Shown: piece by piece, positions 12,590-25,600 of the stretch
How positions within the stretch are numbered: position 1 is the stretch's first letter
Layout of the letters: each line of letters opens with the position of its first letter
Assembly: GCA_016987375.1 (NCBI GenBank)
Contig: PJRA01000005.1
Span: 2,448,435-2,503,584 of the forward strand
Direction: 5' to 3'
DNA from: Brachionus koreanus
Taxonomy: Eukaryota; Rotifera; Eurotatoria; Ploima; Brachionidae
Length of the DNA stretch: 55,150 bases
The notes under the pieces: model-generated
What the model saw: the letters and a program-made list of their open reading frames with translations, nothing else
Told to the model about the DNA's origin: nothing
Database searches by the model: none
Program-made: the position numbers and the translations under genes

Positions 12590-13110
12590 TCTCAATTTTC
12601 TTTATTCAGTAACGAGCATGACCCTGGATGAGAGACAAATCAAGCTACAAGAAAAGCTCCCTAGAAAAGTCAACAAAATGATTTTTGACAATTATCTTAA
12701 CTTAATTAAAAAACTTTATATGTTATACTAAGATCATATGGTCTACCATATAACATAATTAACTTGAGAAAAACTCTTCTACGAGATATTCGAGTGTAGC
12801 GTGATTCTGGAAAAGGACAATCTGGAGCTTTAAAGTGTGGAAAGTGTGGACAAGAGAAAGACAAGGGTGTGTTCTCTATGACTATGTTAAAACTATAAAG
12901 ATAACAACTATCAGTGCGAGGGATGTACCATTGGTATTAACAACAATTGAAGATTTAGACTCTGCCGATTATATGGTGCTAATATCTAATAAAGAAATTT
13001 ATATGACGATGCAAGATTTGGCGAAAAACGCTAAACCAACTAGACTGAAGAGTGAAGGTCGACTAGTGAAAATCAAAAGTAATGACCATATGCTCCACAA
13101 AAAGTTATAA
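12590..13110 (+). mobile_element. Decayed LINE reverse transcriptase, palm-domain fragment
   Basis: In frame from about 12826 to 13110 the protein reads FKVWKVWTRERQGCVLYDYV, then IEDLDSADYMVLISNKEIY and MTMQDLAKNAK. This aligns by eye with the RT blocks (F.V..GVRQGCVLSPLLF), (L.YADDIVLLS) and (M...L......GL). The catalytic YADD is degraded to SADY, so the copy is inactive. 12590-12700 has similar composition and may be upstream element sequence with frameshifts. The last ~28 bases near 13069-13096 resemble 33381-33408 next to the other LINE relic. Confidence 0.75.
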
Positions 13111-14228
13111 AATCTAATCAAATAGACCTAACAAATTGAATTAGATAGTTTTTAGTATTTAGAAAAGAGCTTAGAATATAATTAAGAAACATGTATTAAA
13201 TTAAATGAAGAGAATGATATTTATCTTAAGCTACTAAAAAAATGATTTCACTACATAAAAAAGTCATTAATATTAAATTAAAGATATTTTAATTGAGAAT
13301 TAATATCCAAACGGACCAGAATAAGTTTATATGACTTTAAAAGCCGATTAATATTTGAATTTACGAATAATATTTGACAATTTGTAAGCATGAAATCATA
13401 CAAAAATAATAAGACTAAATTAAAATGCAAATTTGTAAAATTTGAATGAGAAATATTGTAACAGGTTATATGAGCTTAATAATAAGAAAATTTATTCTTT
13501 AGGTTTTTTTTTCAAATGAAATCTTATAAGTATCATAAGTCTGAATTTCTTACGTAATTACCAGGAAATGCTTCTAGCCAATTTAAAAAATTAACTATTT
13601 GTAAAAGCATAACTTACGAATCTTGACAAGATTTTTCAAAAAAAAAAAAAATCAAATTTATTGATTTTTAGGTTTTGGACAAAACACTTTTATTAGTTGA
13701 GTTTTTTTATATATTTTTACAACTTAAAAATTAATATAAAATTTAATTCAGTTTTTAGAGTTATATAATTTTTTAGCAATACTCTAAACAAAATTGAAAC
13801 TAATTGTTGTAACTAAACAAATAAACCAACAACACAATGCAATTTAAATTTTAAAACTTTATTCGTAGCTGTTTTTCAAAATTTTTCTTTTTAATATCTT
13901 ACACCATCAGTGTAAGACTTGTCAAAATGAGCGTCTATATTTACTTTTAATTCTTTTTTATGATATATAACTCATTCTTTTAGCATTTTATTTTTGAATT
14001 AAACCTAAAAAAAAAGCTTTTAAATAGTAATTATTTAAATTAGGTTGGTTATCTGGTTTTATTCAAGAAATATTTAGATTAGAAAACATTTTAAAAATTA
14101 ATCACAGTTTTTATTTGAACATTTTTTTTCGAAATTTTTTACTAAAAGACATGAAAAACTATGGAATTGATCGGCAATTATAACCCAAGTATACATTCAT
14201 ACAATTCAAGTCTAAAAAAATCGCAAAA
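13111..14228. other. AT-rich spacer, nothing recognisable
   Basis: No open frame with complex composition and no repeat I can pair elsewhere in the window. Many homopolymer runs. Confidence 0.5.
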
Positions 14229-15144
14229 ATGCCAAGTAAGTTAAACTATTGAAAAATATGCTTGTTGAATTAAATATTAATCATTTCATGAAAAACATTT
14301 TTTGATTTATGGTCATTTTTTAAATAGCTTAGGCTAAAATAGAATAGCAAAAATTATATATACATATATATTTTTGTTTTTCAAATAAATTTAACCGTAC
14401 TATGTTTAAAAAAATTTAATTTTTTTTTTCTAATATTTATTGGAACTATTTTATATTTGAAGATTTGATCAAAAAAAAAAGCTCAGACCAAATTCATAAA
14501 CTAGAACGATAAAAAATTAATTAAATTTGAGTGTTTTAGAATTTGAGTTTTTTTTCAATTAGAGAATTTTCTTCAATTTAATTTTAATACAATTTAAAAA
14601 AATATTTAAGAAACTACAATTTGAATACCTTAAAAGTAAACAAGAAGAGTCCAATTTTAACAATCAAGAAATGGTAAAAAAAAACGTTTATTAAATAAAT
14701 TTTTTATCTTAATTTTGATAAGTATGGAATAAGCGATCTTCGGTATGTAAATTTCGAAGATGAATTAGAAAATTTGGAGAGTGCACAAAAGTCATCGAGC
14801 AAAACCTATGACATTAGGGATGATTCAAATGAAGAGCTGAGCGATATCGTTTCACTACAGTCAATAACACTGAGTAATGAAAGCTCAAAGCCATTTTCAA
14901 GTATGATTGATGAATCGAAGATTCTCTCAAGTTCTTCATCATCAAAGTCAGTTAAACTGTCCGATAATTTAAATGAACTTAAGTCGGTTAACCAAAATTG
15001 TCAAGAGACAACCGAAGTAAATAAAAATTTTCAAAATGAAAAAATAAATCTTATAAAAGTGACAGTCGAAAATTTGAGCGAGTCTTCTGAGGATGAATTT
15101 GAAAAATTCAAAAGGCCAGTAAATAAAAAAGATGCTACACCAAT
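14229..15144 (+). CDS. Candidate 5' part of an unrecognised acidic, Ser-rich protein gene
   Basis: An open frame ending at a textbook donor (GTAAGT at 15145) encodes about 130 residues rich in Ser, Glu, Asp, Asn and Lys. Examples are DDSNEELSDI, a run of Ser near residue 60, and LSESSEDEFEKFKRP at the end. The low-complexity acidic composition suggests a disordered nuclear or scaffold protein; no domain is recognised. Two starts are possible. The exon may open at 14723 (after GATAAG) in phase 0. Alternatively a tiny first exon ATGCCAA at 14229-14235, also followed by GTAAGT, splices in phase 1 to 14760. The exon ends in phase 2 and I found no convincing next exon. Composition is clearly more complex than the surrounding DNA, so I think it is real but incomplete. 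Confidence 0.5.
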
Positions 15145-18100
15145 GTAAGTTTTATTGAAATTTAATCTTTTTTTTTCTTTTAGTCATTATCTTCAAACAT
15201 ATAAAAACTTTATTAAGATTTAATTTTTTTTTAAAAGCGTATCCTTTATAGTTCTGTTATCAAAATGTGATAATTTTTTTTTCGATAAGATTATGGGTCA
15301 ATAATAATTTTTTTGTGGTAAAAAAAAATTAATTGTTGACCTAAGAAGATAATTAATTATTATTTTATTTGTTGTTCAAACAAAAAAAATTTAAGTGCCA
15401 GAATTGTGCATATTGTGTTTAACTTCTATTTTTTTTCTATTTTTTTTTCAATTTCCTTTCCACTATTTGAATTGTCTCGACTGGATGAAAAAACAAGAAT
15501 AGAGAAAAATGGTTTCTACGCTTGTAACTAACTAGTTTTTGGCATTTACGAATATTTATTTAAAAATAGCTCTCAGTCTAAATTAATAATCAATATGAGA
15601 AAGCCAATAGTTAATAGAAAATCAATCAAATTTGTAATAGAAATTTCTTAGGTCCAATATTGTTTCGAACAAAAACAGCCAGATGATATTTAAGAAAAAT
15701 AAACAAAATATTTATTAGTTTTACTTTAAATAACTTAGAGCCGTGCTGGCTTATACAGAAATTGGCACGTAATTATCTGTTTATGGTCAAATCGGTCAGC
15801 TAGAAAAGTTGTGAATTTTAGCATTAGCTGAAAAAATTTCCTTCAAATAAAAATACAAAAAAAAGGTTAAACTTGGATAGGCATTTAAGAAATGCGATTT
15901 GATTTAAAGCCAATGTAGCTTTATTATTGTATGTAGTAAAAAAGAAAAAACTAGGGCTAATATTTCATGCTAGATTTTAAAAAAGCTTGCTTTTATTAAG
16001 CTTCAATTTTAGAATAAGAAAGCTTAGCATTTAGATCAACAAATTAAAAGGTACATGAATTTCGGATTTGAGTTTCACTAAATTTCTTACTATTTTTGAA
16101 TTCATAAAAATTGATTTTTGTTATTTTTACCTATTAGTGTTTTTTTTTCAATAATTAATTGAAATTCGAGAATTTTTTCTTAATTTGCTAGAACTATGAA
16201 TTTACAATTATTTTAATTGACTCAAAAAGCGTTTACTTCTGATAGCAAAGATTAAATCAAGTTTTCGATTCCAAAATCAAGCATGATATAAATCTAATAA
16301 ATTTATTTATTTTAGTCTAAAAACAACACTCATCATTAAAAATCTAATCTCTAAGTTTGTGGTTATTCTTTATCAAATTGTTTTAAAGACACTTTGATTA
16401 TTTATTTTTAGACTGATTTTGCGTTTGACTGCTTCAAATCATTTTGGTTATTAAAAAAAGCGCTAAATAAATATTTTTAAAATCATTTTCTGATTAAAAA
16501 AAAAGATAATTTGATTTGTCAATGTCTCAGTAAATTCAGCCAGATTTATTTGGAATGAAATATCGGAAAAATCACGATCCAAATCCGATAAGTAAATTGA
16601 ACGCCAGAGGGCTTTTAGACAATTTGAGCACTAATGCTCTGTGCAATATTCAGTTGATTAAGAAAGTAAAAATTTATTAGTTTGAATACTTAATGAATTA
16701 ATTTCGGGTGTATGCAAAATACTTTTGAAAGGTACTCAGGCTAAAATATGCTAAATAGAAGTAGATTTCTTAATTTGAAAAAATTAGCTTTTATGAAACA
16801 AAATCAATAAAAAAAAACTCTCTTTCTAAAAAAAACTAGTTGTATTAATCTCACATGAGGAATTGAGAAAAAATTTACATTTATTGAATTATAATAAAAT
16901 TTTCCAGATAAATTTATTATTACACAAATTATATCATTTACTACTACTTGATATAAAAAGTTAAGTGTGAAAATTTTTTTTTCTTTCTTTCTTTAAGTAT
17001 TATAACTAAAAGCCTAATTTTAAAAAAAGTGAGCTCGATTGCTAACTTAAGAGCCTTATGGCTAAAATTTAATTCAAAATTTGGTCAACTTTAATTTCAT
17101 AAAATTGATCATTCAAATAATTGAAATATGAGCAAGAACAAATATAGACACGAGTTAAGTGATTTTGTTCCAAAGAAATTTATTAAGCATAATAGTCTTA
17201 AGTAAACTTTATTAAATTAAATTTTTCGGATTTTGTTAGTCTATAAGGCATTTGTTCTTTAAGCAGGCTCATGAGTGCTATTGTTTAATCAACAGGTTGG
17301 TCTTTTGAATAATCGAGTTAATAAATTATTTTTTATTATTTTCTACTTTACGAACAAAGCCTAGCTATCGTTGTGCAAAATTAAAAAGTGGTAGAAATTT
17401 TTATTGCTAAAATAAAATATGAATTTTTAGATTTTCTTTTTTTTTTTAAAGTAGATTAATGAATTTTTTTTATTTGCTTTAATTCAAAATTTTATTATTT
17501 AAATTAAATTTTATGGACAATTATCCACGCGAAATATCTAATTTAGAGTATGGTTAAAACCAAAGAGTTCTTCTTGAATTGTGCTTTGAAATTTCATTTG
17601 ATTCGAGGCCTTATTTTTTTTCATATGGTAAAATTTTTTTTTACAAACGAGTAAGTAATTTAAAATTTTTGCCTAAGTATTTAAAATAAGTTCTGAATTG
17701 CAGATAGAAAAGGAGACTTTTTAAGTTTGTGATTAGAATTTTAAAATTTAATTAGAATCTAGAAAACAAAAAAACAATTTTAGTTCTGTGATGCAGACAT
17801 TAAAGCGAAGTCTTAAAAACTAATGTTTTTCTTTCTTTAAATTTACTTATTATTTTAATAAAGGTATGGATATTACGCAATCCTGTTAAGATTATTTGCA
17901 TTTAGTATCCCAAAAAAGACAAGTGAATCCCCATTTAGTTTAGTTAAGACAAAACTGCTTGAGATTAAATTGCTGAATTAGTTTAAATTTATTCTTGTCA
18001 TTTGCCTTTGAAGCAATTACTAATTTAACCAAGTTCTCTTTCTCTCTCTCTTATACTCCGCTCATTTTCTCTATTTTCTTAGATTCAATTCTGTTTTTAT

Positions 18101-19680
18101 TAATTTCAACAACTGAATTTCAAACAAATAAAATTAACATTTATTATTTTCATTTTTTTTATTTTATTTCGAAATATTTGAGTCGATTTCATTGCAAAAC
18201 CCAAGGCTCGATTAGTATTTGACATAAATACATTTTATGAATTGTCAATAATTACTCACATATCTTAATATGATTACTTTATTTGTTCTAATCTCCTTGA
18301 GGCGTTTGGCCAAAAATAGATCATGTGTATTATTTATCTATTCAACTCAAAGAGAGAGCATGTTTGATCGAGTGAAGTTATTTTATCTAGTTTTTATTAT
18401 TAGACTAGGAAAAAATTTAAAAAAAATTATAAACATAATTCAATTTTTAGAGGAAGTGAATTCTAATATTTTCAAAATATATCTTGAGAAAAATGGCTTT
18501 AAAATTTAGATTTATTTAAATATAATAAAGTGTGTTTTTCTAATTTAATTTACGTTATTTTTATCTCCTAAAGCAAATCAATTTTAAGAATGATATCAAT
18601 TCAATTAATTATTTGTGTATACATGTATAATTAGAAAAACAATTTATCATTTTAATTTAATTAAAGGAACAAAATAGAACATGTTTTTTTTTTTCACTTT
18701 TATTAAAGATTCTGATTAACATGTAAAATTCGATTTAACGATTAGTTTTATTTTTAATCTGCAACAAAAAAAATAATTTTAAACCATTGTTTATAATTTA
18801 ATTAATTATTTAGAGCTTAATTATTCAAAATTAAAATTCAAACATTATCTGTAAAGAAGAAAAAGTATTTTTTATGTAAATTTTTTTTTTGATTTAGTAA
18901 TATAATTGCTTAAAACTAAACTTTTAATGAGCTATTGGTATATTTGAAGGCAATTATTTCCGCTAATTTATCAAAGTATTTTTGTACGCAAACCAAATAC
19001 TACTTATCTTTTTTTTTTTATTTTGGAACAATCTTTTAAGATAAATTAATCTATTTCAAATTTTTAAATAAATGTTGTCAATAAAAAATAAGCAAAAATA
19101 TCTCAATATCTAATTTGACATTCGCTGCAAGTGCTTCTCTATTCTTAACTAGCATAATATTTCTACTTAATTTGTAATCGAATTTATTTTTATTCGGACT
19201 CAACTAATTCAATAATTTTTAGGCTTCAAACCCTATCAAAAAAATTTTGTTCTAAAATTTTTTTTCTTTTTAAATAAAATAAAAAAAAAAAAACAGGTAA
19301 AATTAAAATAAGGCTTTGGCTATAGGTTAATGTTTATCAGAATCACATGACATTATGATATTATTAAGATGGAATTTAAATCACATGATTAGTATATGTA
19401 AAAAAAATTAGAAAAGACAAAGATTAGCGCTTTCCCCTCCAATTCAATTTGTACAGCTAGGATTTATTCATAAATGAAACAAAAATATTTTTCTTCGATT
19501 GTTCATTGTAATTATTTACTCATAACTCGGTCATTTTGTTTTTCAAACACATATTTCTAATAAATTTTCTTTTCGATTAAATCTAAAGAATAATTTTTTC
19601 TTTCTTAAAGACAAATCGAACTAGTTAAAAAAAAGGCGAACGAGCCAAGCCACAAACATTCGACACAACAAGGCGTCATA
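15145..19680. other. AT-rich region with isolated coding-like patches
   Basis: Besides the candidate exon at 16540-16665 (listed), 15463-15525 reads LFELSRLDEKTRIEKNGFY in the plus strand before a stop. It lacks a nearby splice acceptor; a weak one at 15401 would be in phase with the exon ending at 15144. A weak open frame at 17995-18222 is T-rich and not convincing. The last ~60 bases before 19681 form the 5' leader of delta-catenin. Confidence 0.4.
16540..16665 (+). CDS. Candidate isolated 42-codon internal exon, gene unknown
   Basis: Flanked by a CAG acceptor (ATTCAG, ending 16539) and a GTAAAA donor, it is phase 0 at both ends. It encodes a compositionally normal peptide containing FGMKYRKNHDPNPISKLNAR and LLDNLSTNALCNIQLI. 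The frame closes with stops immediately outside both splice sites, as expected of a true exon. It does not join in phase with the exon ending at 15144. It could instead be a fossil element fragment. I recognise no family. Confidence 0.35.
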
Positions 19681-22600
19681 ATGGCTGAAATAAATCCACC
19701 CAGCTCTCAAGCAGACTATGCAAATCCGCGCAAAGACCATTATTCCTATTCGTACTCGTACAAGACCGGAGGCGATGGCGAAACTGACCTGCCAAACATG
19801 AACACAGTCGAGGTGAACGAGAGTGTCACCGAGGAAATTGGACCGGACGGATCCAAAATTATCCGTCGACACCAACAAGAAAAACAAATAAATAAAATTA
19901 CCCAAGTGGTTACTCAGCGTGTCATCAAGCGTCAATACATAGACCCTAGTACCGGTCAGATAATTGAGTATGATCCAAATAATGAGCTGTTTGCAAATCT
20001 GCCTCCAGAAACTGTTTTCGAGGAACAAACTATTATTTCAGATGAAAATCCGCCCATAATCACCACCACCACGCTTTCAAAAACAAACAATAATTCGGCC
20101 AAAAATTTGCCTAATCAATTGGCCTCTATTAATTTAAATGAAACAAACGATTATGTAGATAATGTTACAAGACAAAATGGAATGCATAGTGTTGAAAATA
20201 CCATGGCTGCTGCGGTCAATCTAAAAATTAAATCTCATCCAGAAGATAATCAAGGTAAATTTTAAAATTTTATTGCTGTTTTTTGTAAAACAACTTCCTA
20301 TTTTAATACTGAACTTGAGCTCATAATTTTCCTAAATCCTAATTCTAATTAGCTTCTAAATTAATAAATATAATCTAATATAACTTGATTAATTGAAAAA
20401 AAAAGGGTGGGCTGTGTACAAAAATAAAAAATTTTCAAATAAAAAAATTCAATAGATAGAAAAATTGAGTATAAGAAAAAAGTTAAAATTTTGAAAAAAA
20501 ATTTTTTTCTATCAACTCATCAAAATAACAAAAAAAAATTTTGCCAAAAAAAAATGCAACTAGAACCGTTCTCTATTACTTCCGAAAGTTAAAAATTTCT
20601 GTTTCTCTAAATTAAGCTATAAAAGACATAAAATCCTATTTTCACTTTTAAATTTGATTTATGGCTTTAAAGATTTAGGAGACACTATTTCTTTCAGAAG
20701 TTTGCTCTTAATTTATTTTGTGAACGAGAAATTTAAATTGTTAAAATATTTGAAATAGTATGAATAAGTTAGCTAATTTTTTCTTCTCTTTTAAATAAGT
20801 AAATGTGTTTTGTTTATTTTTCACTTATTTTTTTAAGCTAAACAAAAATTTTTTTTTCTTTTGATTGATGAATTTTCACTCAACAAACTAATAAAAACTA
20901 AATAAAGTTTACTAAAGATTTACTATATTAATGAGATTTTCAAGGATTTTTTTAGCACAACCGTTTTATTTTTAATTTTTATTATAATTTTTCTAAATAA
21001 AGATAAATTAATTCAATCTATTTAATGCGAAATTCTTTGTCGAAATACTAAGTTATTAGTCGAAAAAATAGAGCAGCTAAAATTTAATTTGGCATCATAT
21101 TTCATATATACAAATAAATCTGTTAAACGAAAATGACAAAAAGTATTTATTCTATTTTAATTTTTTTCTTAAAGGAATGTTAATCTTCACCTAAGCTGTT
21201 TATTTAAAACCAAATCCATGACGCTAATTTTGCTTTTAATTTTTCTATTCGTTTCAAAATGATCATAATTTTAAAAAGTTCAACCTAAAATAAATAAATT
21301 CACTATAAAAATAAATTTTCTTACAAAATTCAATAACCTTAGCTTAAATAGCATGATCATCTTACTTTAGAAAAAATAAATTTTCATAGTTATAATTTCC
21401 ACGAGAGCTTGTTTTTTTTTTTTTTCAAAAAGAAGTCACTCATTGTATTAAAATAAGTATGTTTTCATTGTAATTTTCTCTTGAATAAAACTTGCCTACA
21501 AAATATAAAGTAAAAGCAATTTAAATTTTTTTTCTATTCGTTTTTATAAATTGATTTTTACCTCACCCATTCAAATTATTTTTTATTTAAAAATCATTAA
21601 AATTTGTGCTTAAATTGTTTACACTTAAATTGAGAATAATTCTCTACTTTAGATGATATATATATAATGACTAAATCTCTATTTAAATACAAAGAAAATA
21701 AAAATTATTTCTAATGACCATTGTTCAAATTTTCCATATCCAATTTATCAGATTATTTTGATTTTAAAATAAGAAATAGTTATAATTTACGTCACATTTA
21801 ATTAAGCGGTTTTTAGGAAATAATAATAAGCAGAAATTTACACCCCTAAGTTTTTAACACTAAACTAAACCAAATGCTTATTTATTTTTTCTCTATTCTT
21901 TTTCATTAAAAACATATTTAAATAATTATTTGAAAATAAGAAGATGGAAGAGTAGCTAAATTAATTTATTTGCTCACAAGGGAATCTCAGTTGATAAAAT
22001 TGAATGTGTTTTCTACTTAAACTTAGCGACTCGTGACCACTTATATAATCATAAAATCTTTCTTAGATTCAATTTTTACAAATTAGAAGCTAAAGAAAAA
22101 AAAAATTAATGGAATTTTTTTTAGGCTACCCGGAGGAGAAGAACATGGACTATGATCCGGACGACTCGTATCCGGACGATGATTCACCTTATGAAGGCTT
22201 GATTCAAACACCTAATCAGTACGATGACGATCTAAATTCCAAGAAGCGCAAGTCCAAAAAAAAAGGCCTGGTTAATGAACTAATAGATACAGAGGTGGTC
22301 AACAGTGGTCTATCTTCAAGTGGTTCGTCATCTTCACCATTGCTTTTCGAAAATAACATGGATCTTCCTTATGTTTCCAATCACCAGCAGTATTCAAAGA
22401 GCATTTACGCACATACGACTAAATATTCGAATAGACAAGTAGATTCAAGTGGACAGCCAGCATACACCATTTTGCCAAGCTCGAACATGAACGGAAATCG
22501 AACAAATCAAGGCTCTAATTACTATCAATCAATGGGAAGAACAAACAATCAACAATTAACTATAGATCCATATGCAATCAATCAGTCTCATTTACAAGCG

Positions 22601-25600
22601 CCTCATTCCCACCGTTCACAGCAATCAATAAATGCCAAGTACCAGCAATCTTCTCCAAATTTAAACAGTCAAGAATATGGTATGTATTTTTTTAAATTAT
22701 TATTAGCTTTTATTTTTGTCCATCTTTGACCCTTGTTTGTATGACAATGGAAAAAATTCGATTTTTTTTTGTTTGGACTTTTAAAAATAACTTGATTAGA
22801 TTATCCCTATTCAGTGCTTAAAACTGAGCCGATTCCGAGACGGTGTCTTAGTAGAGTTGAATCAGCATCGACAAATAATTTGAGCAAACAGAGTGTTAAT
22901 AGTTTTAGTTCATCTAATACGTCAATTGGCACATCTAATTCGAACCCGATAGCTTTGCCGATACATGCATCTGGACAAAGTTTGTCGAGTGTTTCGGCCA
23001 ATCGAAATAGTATTTATTTAATGGACAACAAATCGTCCATAATTATCCACCATCACCACTTTGACTCGGCAGCCATGAGAAGTCAGTTGGAAATGAGAAA
23101 AAGAGAGTCGCTTGGAAGTGTGCATTCACGTCAAAAATCAATGTCTCCTTTGTCCAGAAAAGGTGTTCGCTTTGACCAAAATACATATGAGTATTCAATA
23201 TCTCAGCAAGAAAATTTGGATAGACCTGAGCATTTTGCAGAATCGAACCACTTGTCAAGACAAATGTATCGATCGACATTAAATTTAAGAAATCAACAGC
23301 GAACGGCACCTGATTTAAATATATCTGATTTTAAAAATTTAAACTCCTATAACAGGTCCTTATCATCCATTGACAGTGGTATTAATGTATACAATCCCTA
23401 TTCTTGTTTAGGTATTTAAGCTTGAACAAATTTAAAAAAAAAAAATTTAATCAAAAATTTTAAAAAATATATGCATGATTAATATTTTATTATTTGCTAA
23501 TTAAAATTAAACAACAACAAAAAAAAAAAACTTTTGAGCTTTTTAAAATTTTGATTTTTTTCTAGAATCTTGACTTATAACTAATAGAAGAGCTTCATTG
23601 TAGACATCAACTTGAAATTTTTGATATAAATTTGCATTAACTAAAAATGAATCATTTGTATCTAATTCAATTTTTTCTATTTCATTATTGTTAGAACAAT
23701 TAAGACTTAGATTAGCTGAACCATTTATTAACCATAACCATAAATCTAAACCATTTCTATTCAAGTCCTGAAATTCATGATGGCCATTTTTTATTGCCAA
23801 TACCTCAAATTGTAGGCTTTCAGGAACCAAATTGACACAGTTTGTTTGAAGCGATTTGATTTTGTGTGCAAAATTAAAAGGTCCGTGGCTTTTGGCATCC
23901 AAAATCACACTGTTTAATGGGTAGGGGTATTCAGTTTGAACATTGTTGCCAGGAATTTTAGTCTTGTACTCTTCGGACGAAAAAAAATTTGCTATTAACG
24001 GAATCAGCTCGGTGCCTAAATCTTTGCAATAGAACCATTTTTCATAAAGAATATCTGTCGATTTGGGGACAAACCATCTAACACCATCTCTTTCGTCCAA
24101 AGATCGTTTCCGCTCTATAACTAGACCAATGGAACCAGCTGTACGCTGAGGTGAATGAGGAATTCTTGCTGGAAGCAAAAAAAACTCGCCTTCTTTAATA
24201 TGCACATCTTTATGCTGATTATTTTCGATTATTTTTACGCACATGTCTCCTTTGAGTTGATAGAAAAGCTCTTCGCCTTCCTCAATATGATAGTCTTCTC
24301 GTTGATTGGGACCTCCAACGAACATTATTATCAATTGTTCGTTGTGCATTAGCTTGTTGCACACTGGTGGACTGAACGAATTTTGGTTTTCTTCAATCCA
24401 TTTTGAAACATTTATTTTACTTGGCATTTTAAAAAAAAAATTTAATATGCGTCTTAAATTTTTTTATCTCTAATATAAGCTTGGTCACGTGACTTTTTTT
24501 CAAATTTTGCAAAAAATTTAAAAGCACTTAGAGTGATAAGTTTTAAAATTTATTATAATTTAAATAAGAAAATAAATTTGAAATTAAAGATAATTTTTTT
24601 TTTAAATTCACTCCTCAAGTTAATAGTCTCAAAAAATTTAAATTTTTGTTCACACTAGAAAGTCCTTAGAGTTTTTAAATCCTAAATTGATATTTCTTAA
24701 TAACTAAATTTTAATTTATTATAAATAATCAGCCGGCTTTCTGGTATTAAAGCATCATTTTTTTGGATAATTATAGAAATTTATTAGTTGTGCGTAATAT
24801 GGTACAGTAAATAAGAACAAGAAAGTTTTTTTCAAATTTTTTTCTAGATTTTTAAAATTAGGTTCTGTAAGGCAAAATGAAAAAAATTTTACATTTTTAA
24901 TTTTTTTGTGCAATTTTTCGGAAACTAAAATAAAATTAAAAAATTTCTTAAATGTTGCATAAAAAATGTAAAAATATAAAAATGTAAAAATATAAAATTA
25001 TTTTCATTTTGCCTTCTGTAAATGTAAAATTTTCTTCTGCCATTATTAAAAATAATATTTTAAATCTCAGCTGATGCAACTATGAATGGGATAGTAAAGT
25101 TGAGGGAATTTTTTTTTTGGATTTTGAAAAATTTTACAAAAAGTTTTTAAAATCTAAATCTTAATTTTTTCGGTGCGAAAACATTTCCATTAAATTGAAA
25201 ATTTGCTCTGCTTCTGAAAAAAATTGCTTCCAACTTCGTCCTTTCGTCCCGTACCAAAATTATTCCAATTTGTGTTTTTGAATTCAAAAGATTTTAAGCA
25301 TAAAACTCTTTGAGCGTTCTTGTCTAAAGCAAGTTTTTTTGTTGCCTTGTTTGAGTATCAAAGTGTCGAAAAGCTAATTTAAAAAAAAAAAAAAACAAAA
25401 ATTTCCTAAAAATTTTGTATAAATTAAATTCACACAATTAATTCTAGAAAAAACAATGAAAAAAAATATAATATTTTCTTTTTTTTAATTCAAATATGTT
25501 TATACAATTTTAACTAAAGCTCAAAAGAAAAATTGGGTGAAAAATTTTATTTGTTATTTTTTAAAAAATAAAATAAAAAATTTTCCGAGCCTTTTGCTAT

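Noticed and set aside
19621..20028. 135-codon minus-strand frame over delta-catenin exon 1
   Set aside because: It is the antisense shadow of the real exon, and its hydrophobic composition is an artefact of complementing Asn/Lys codons.
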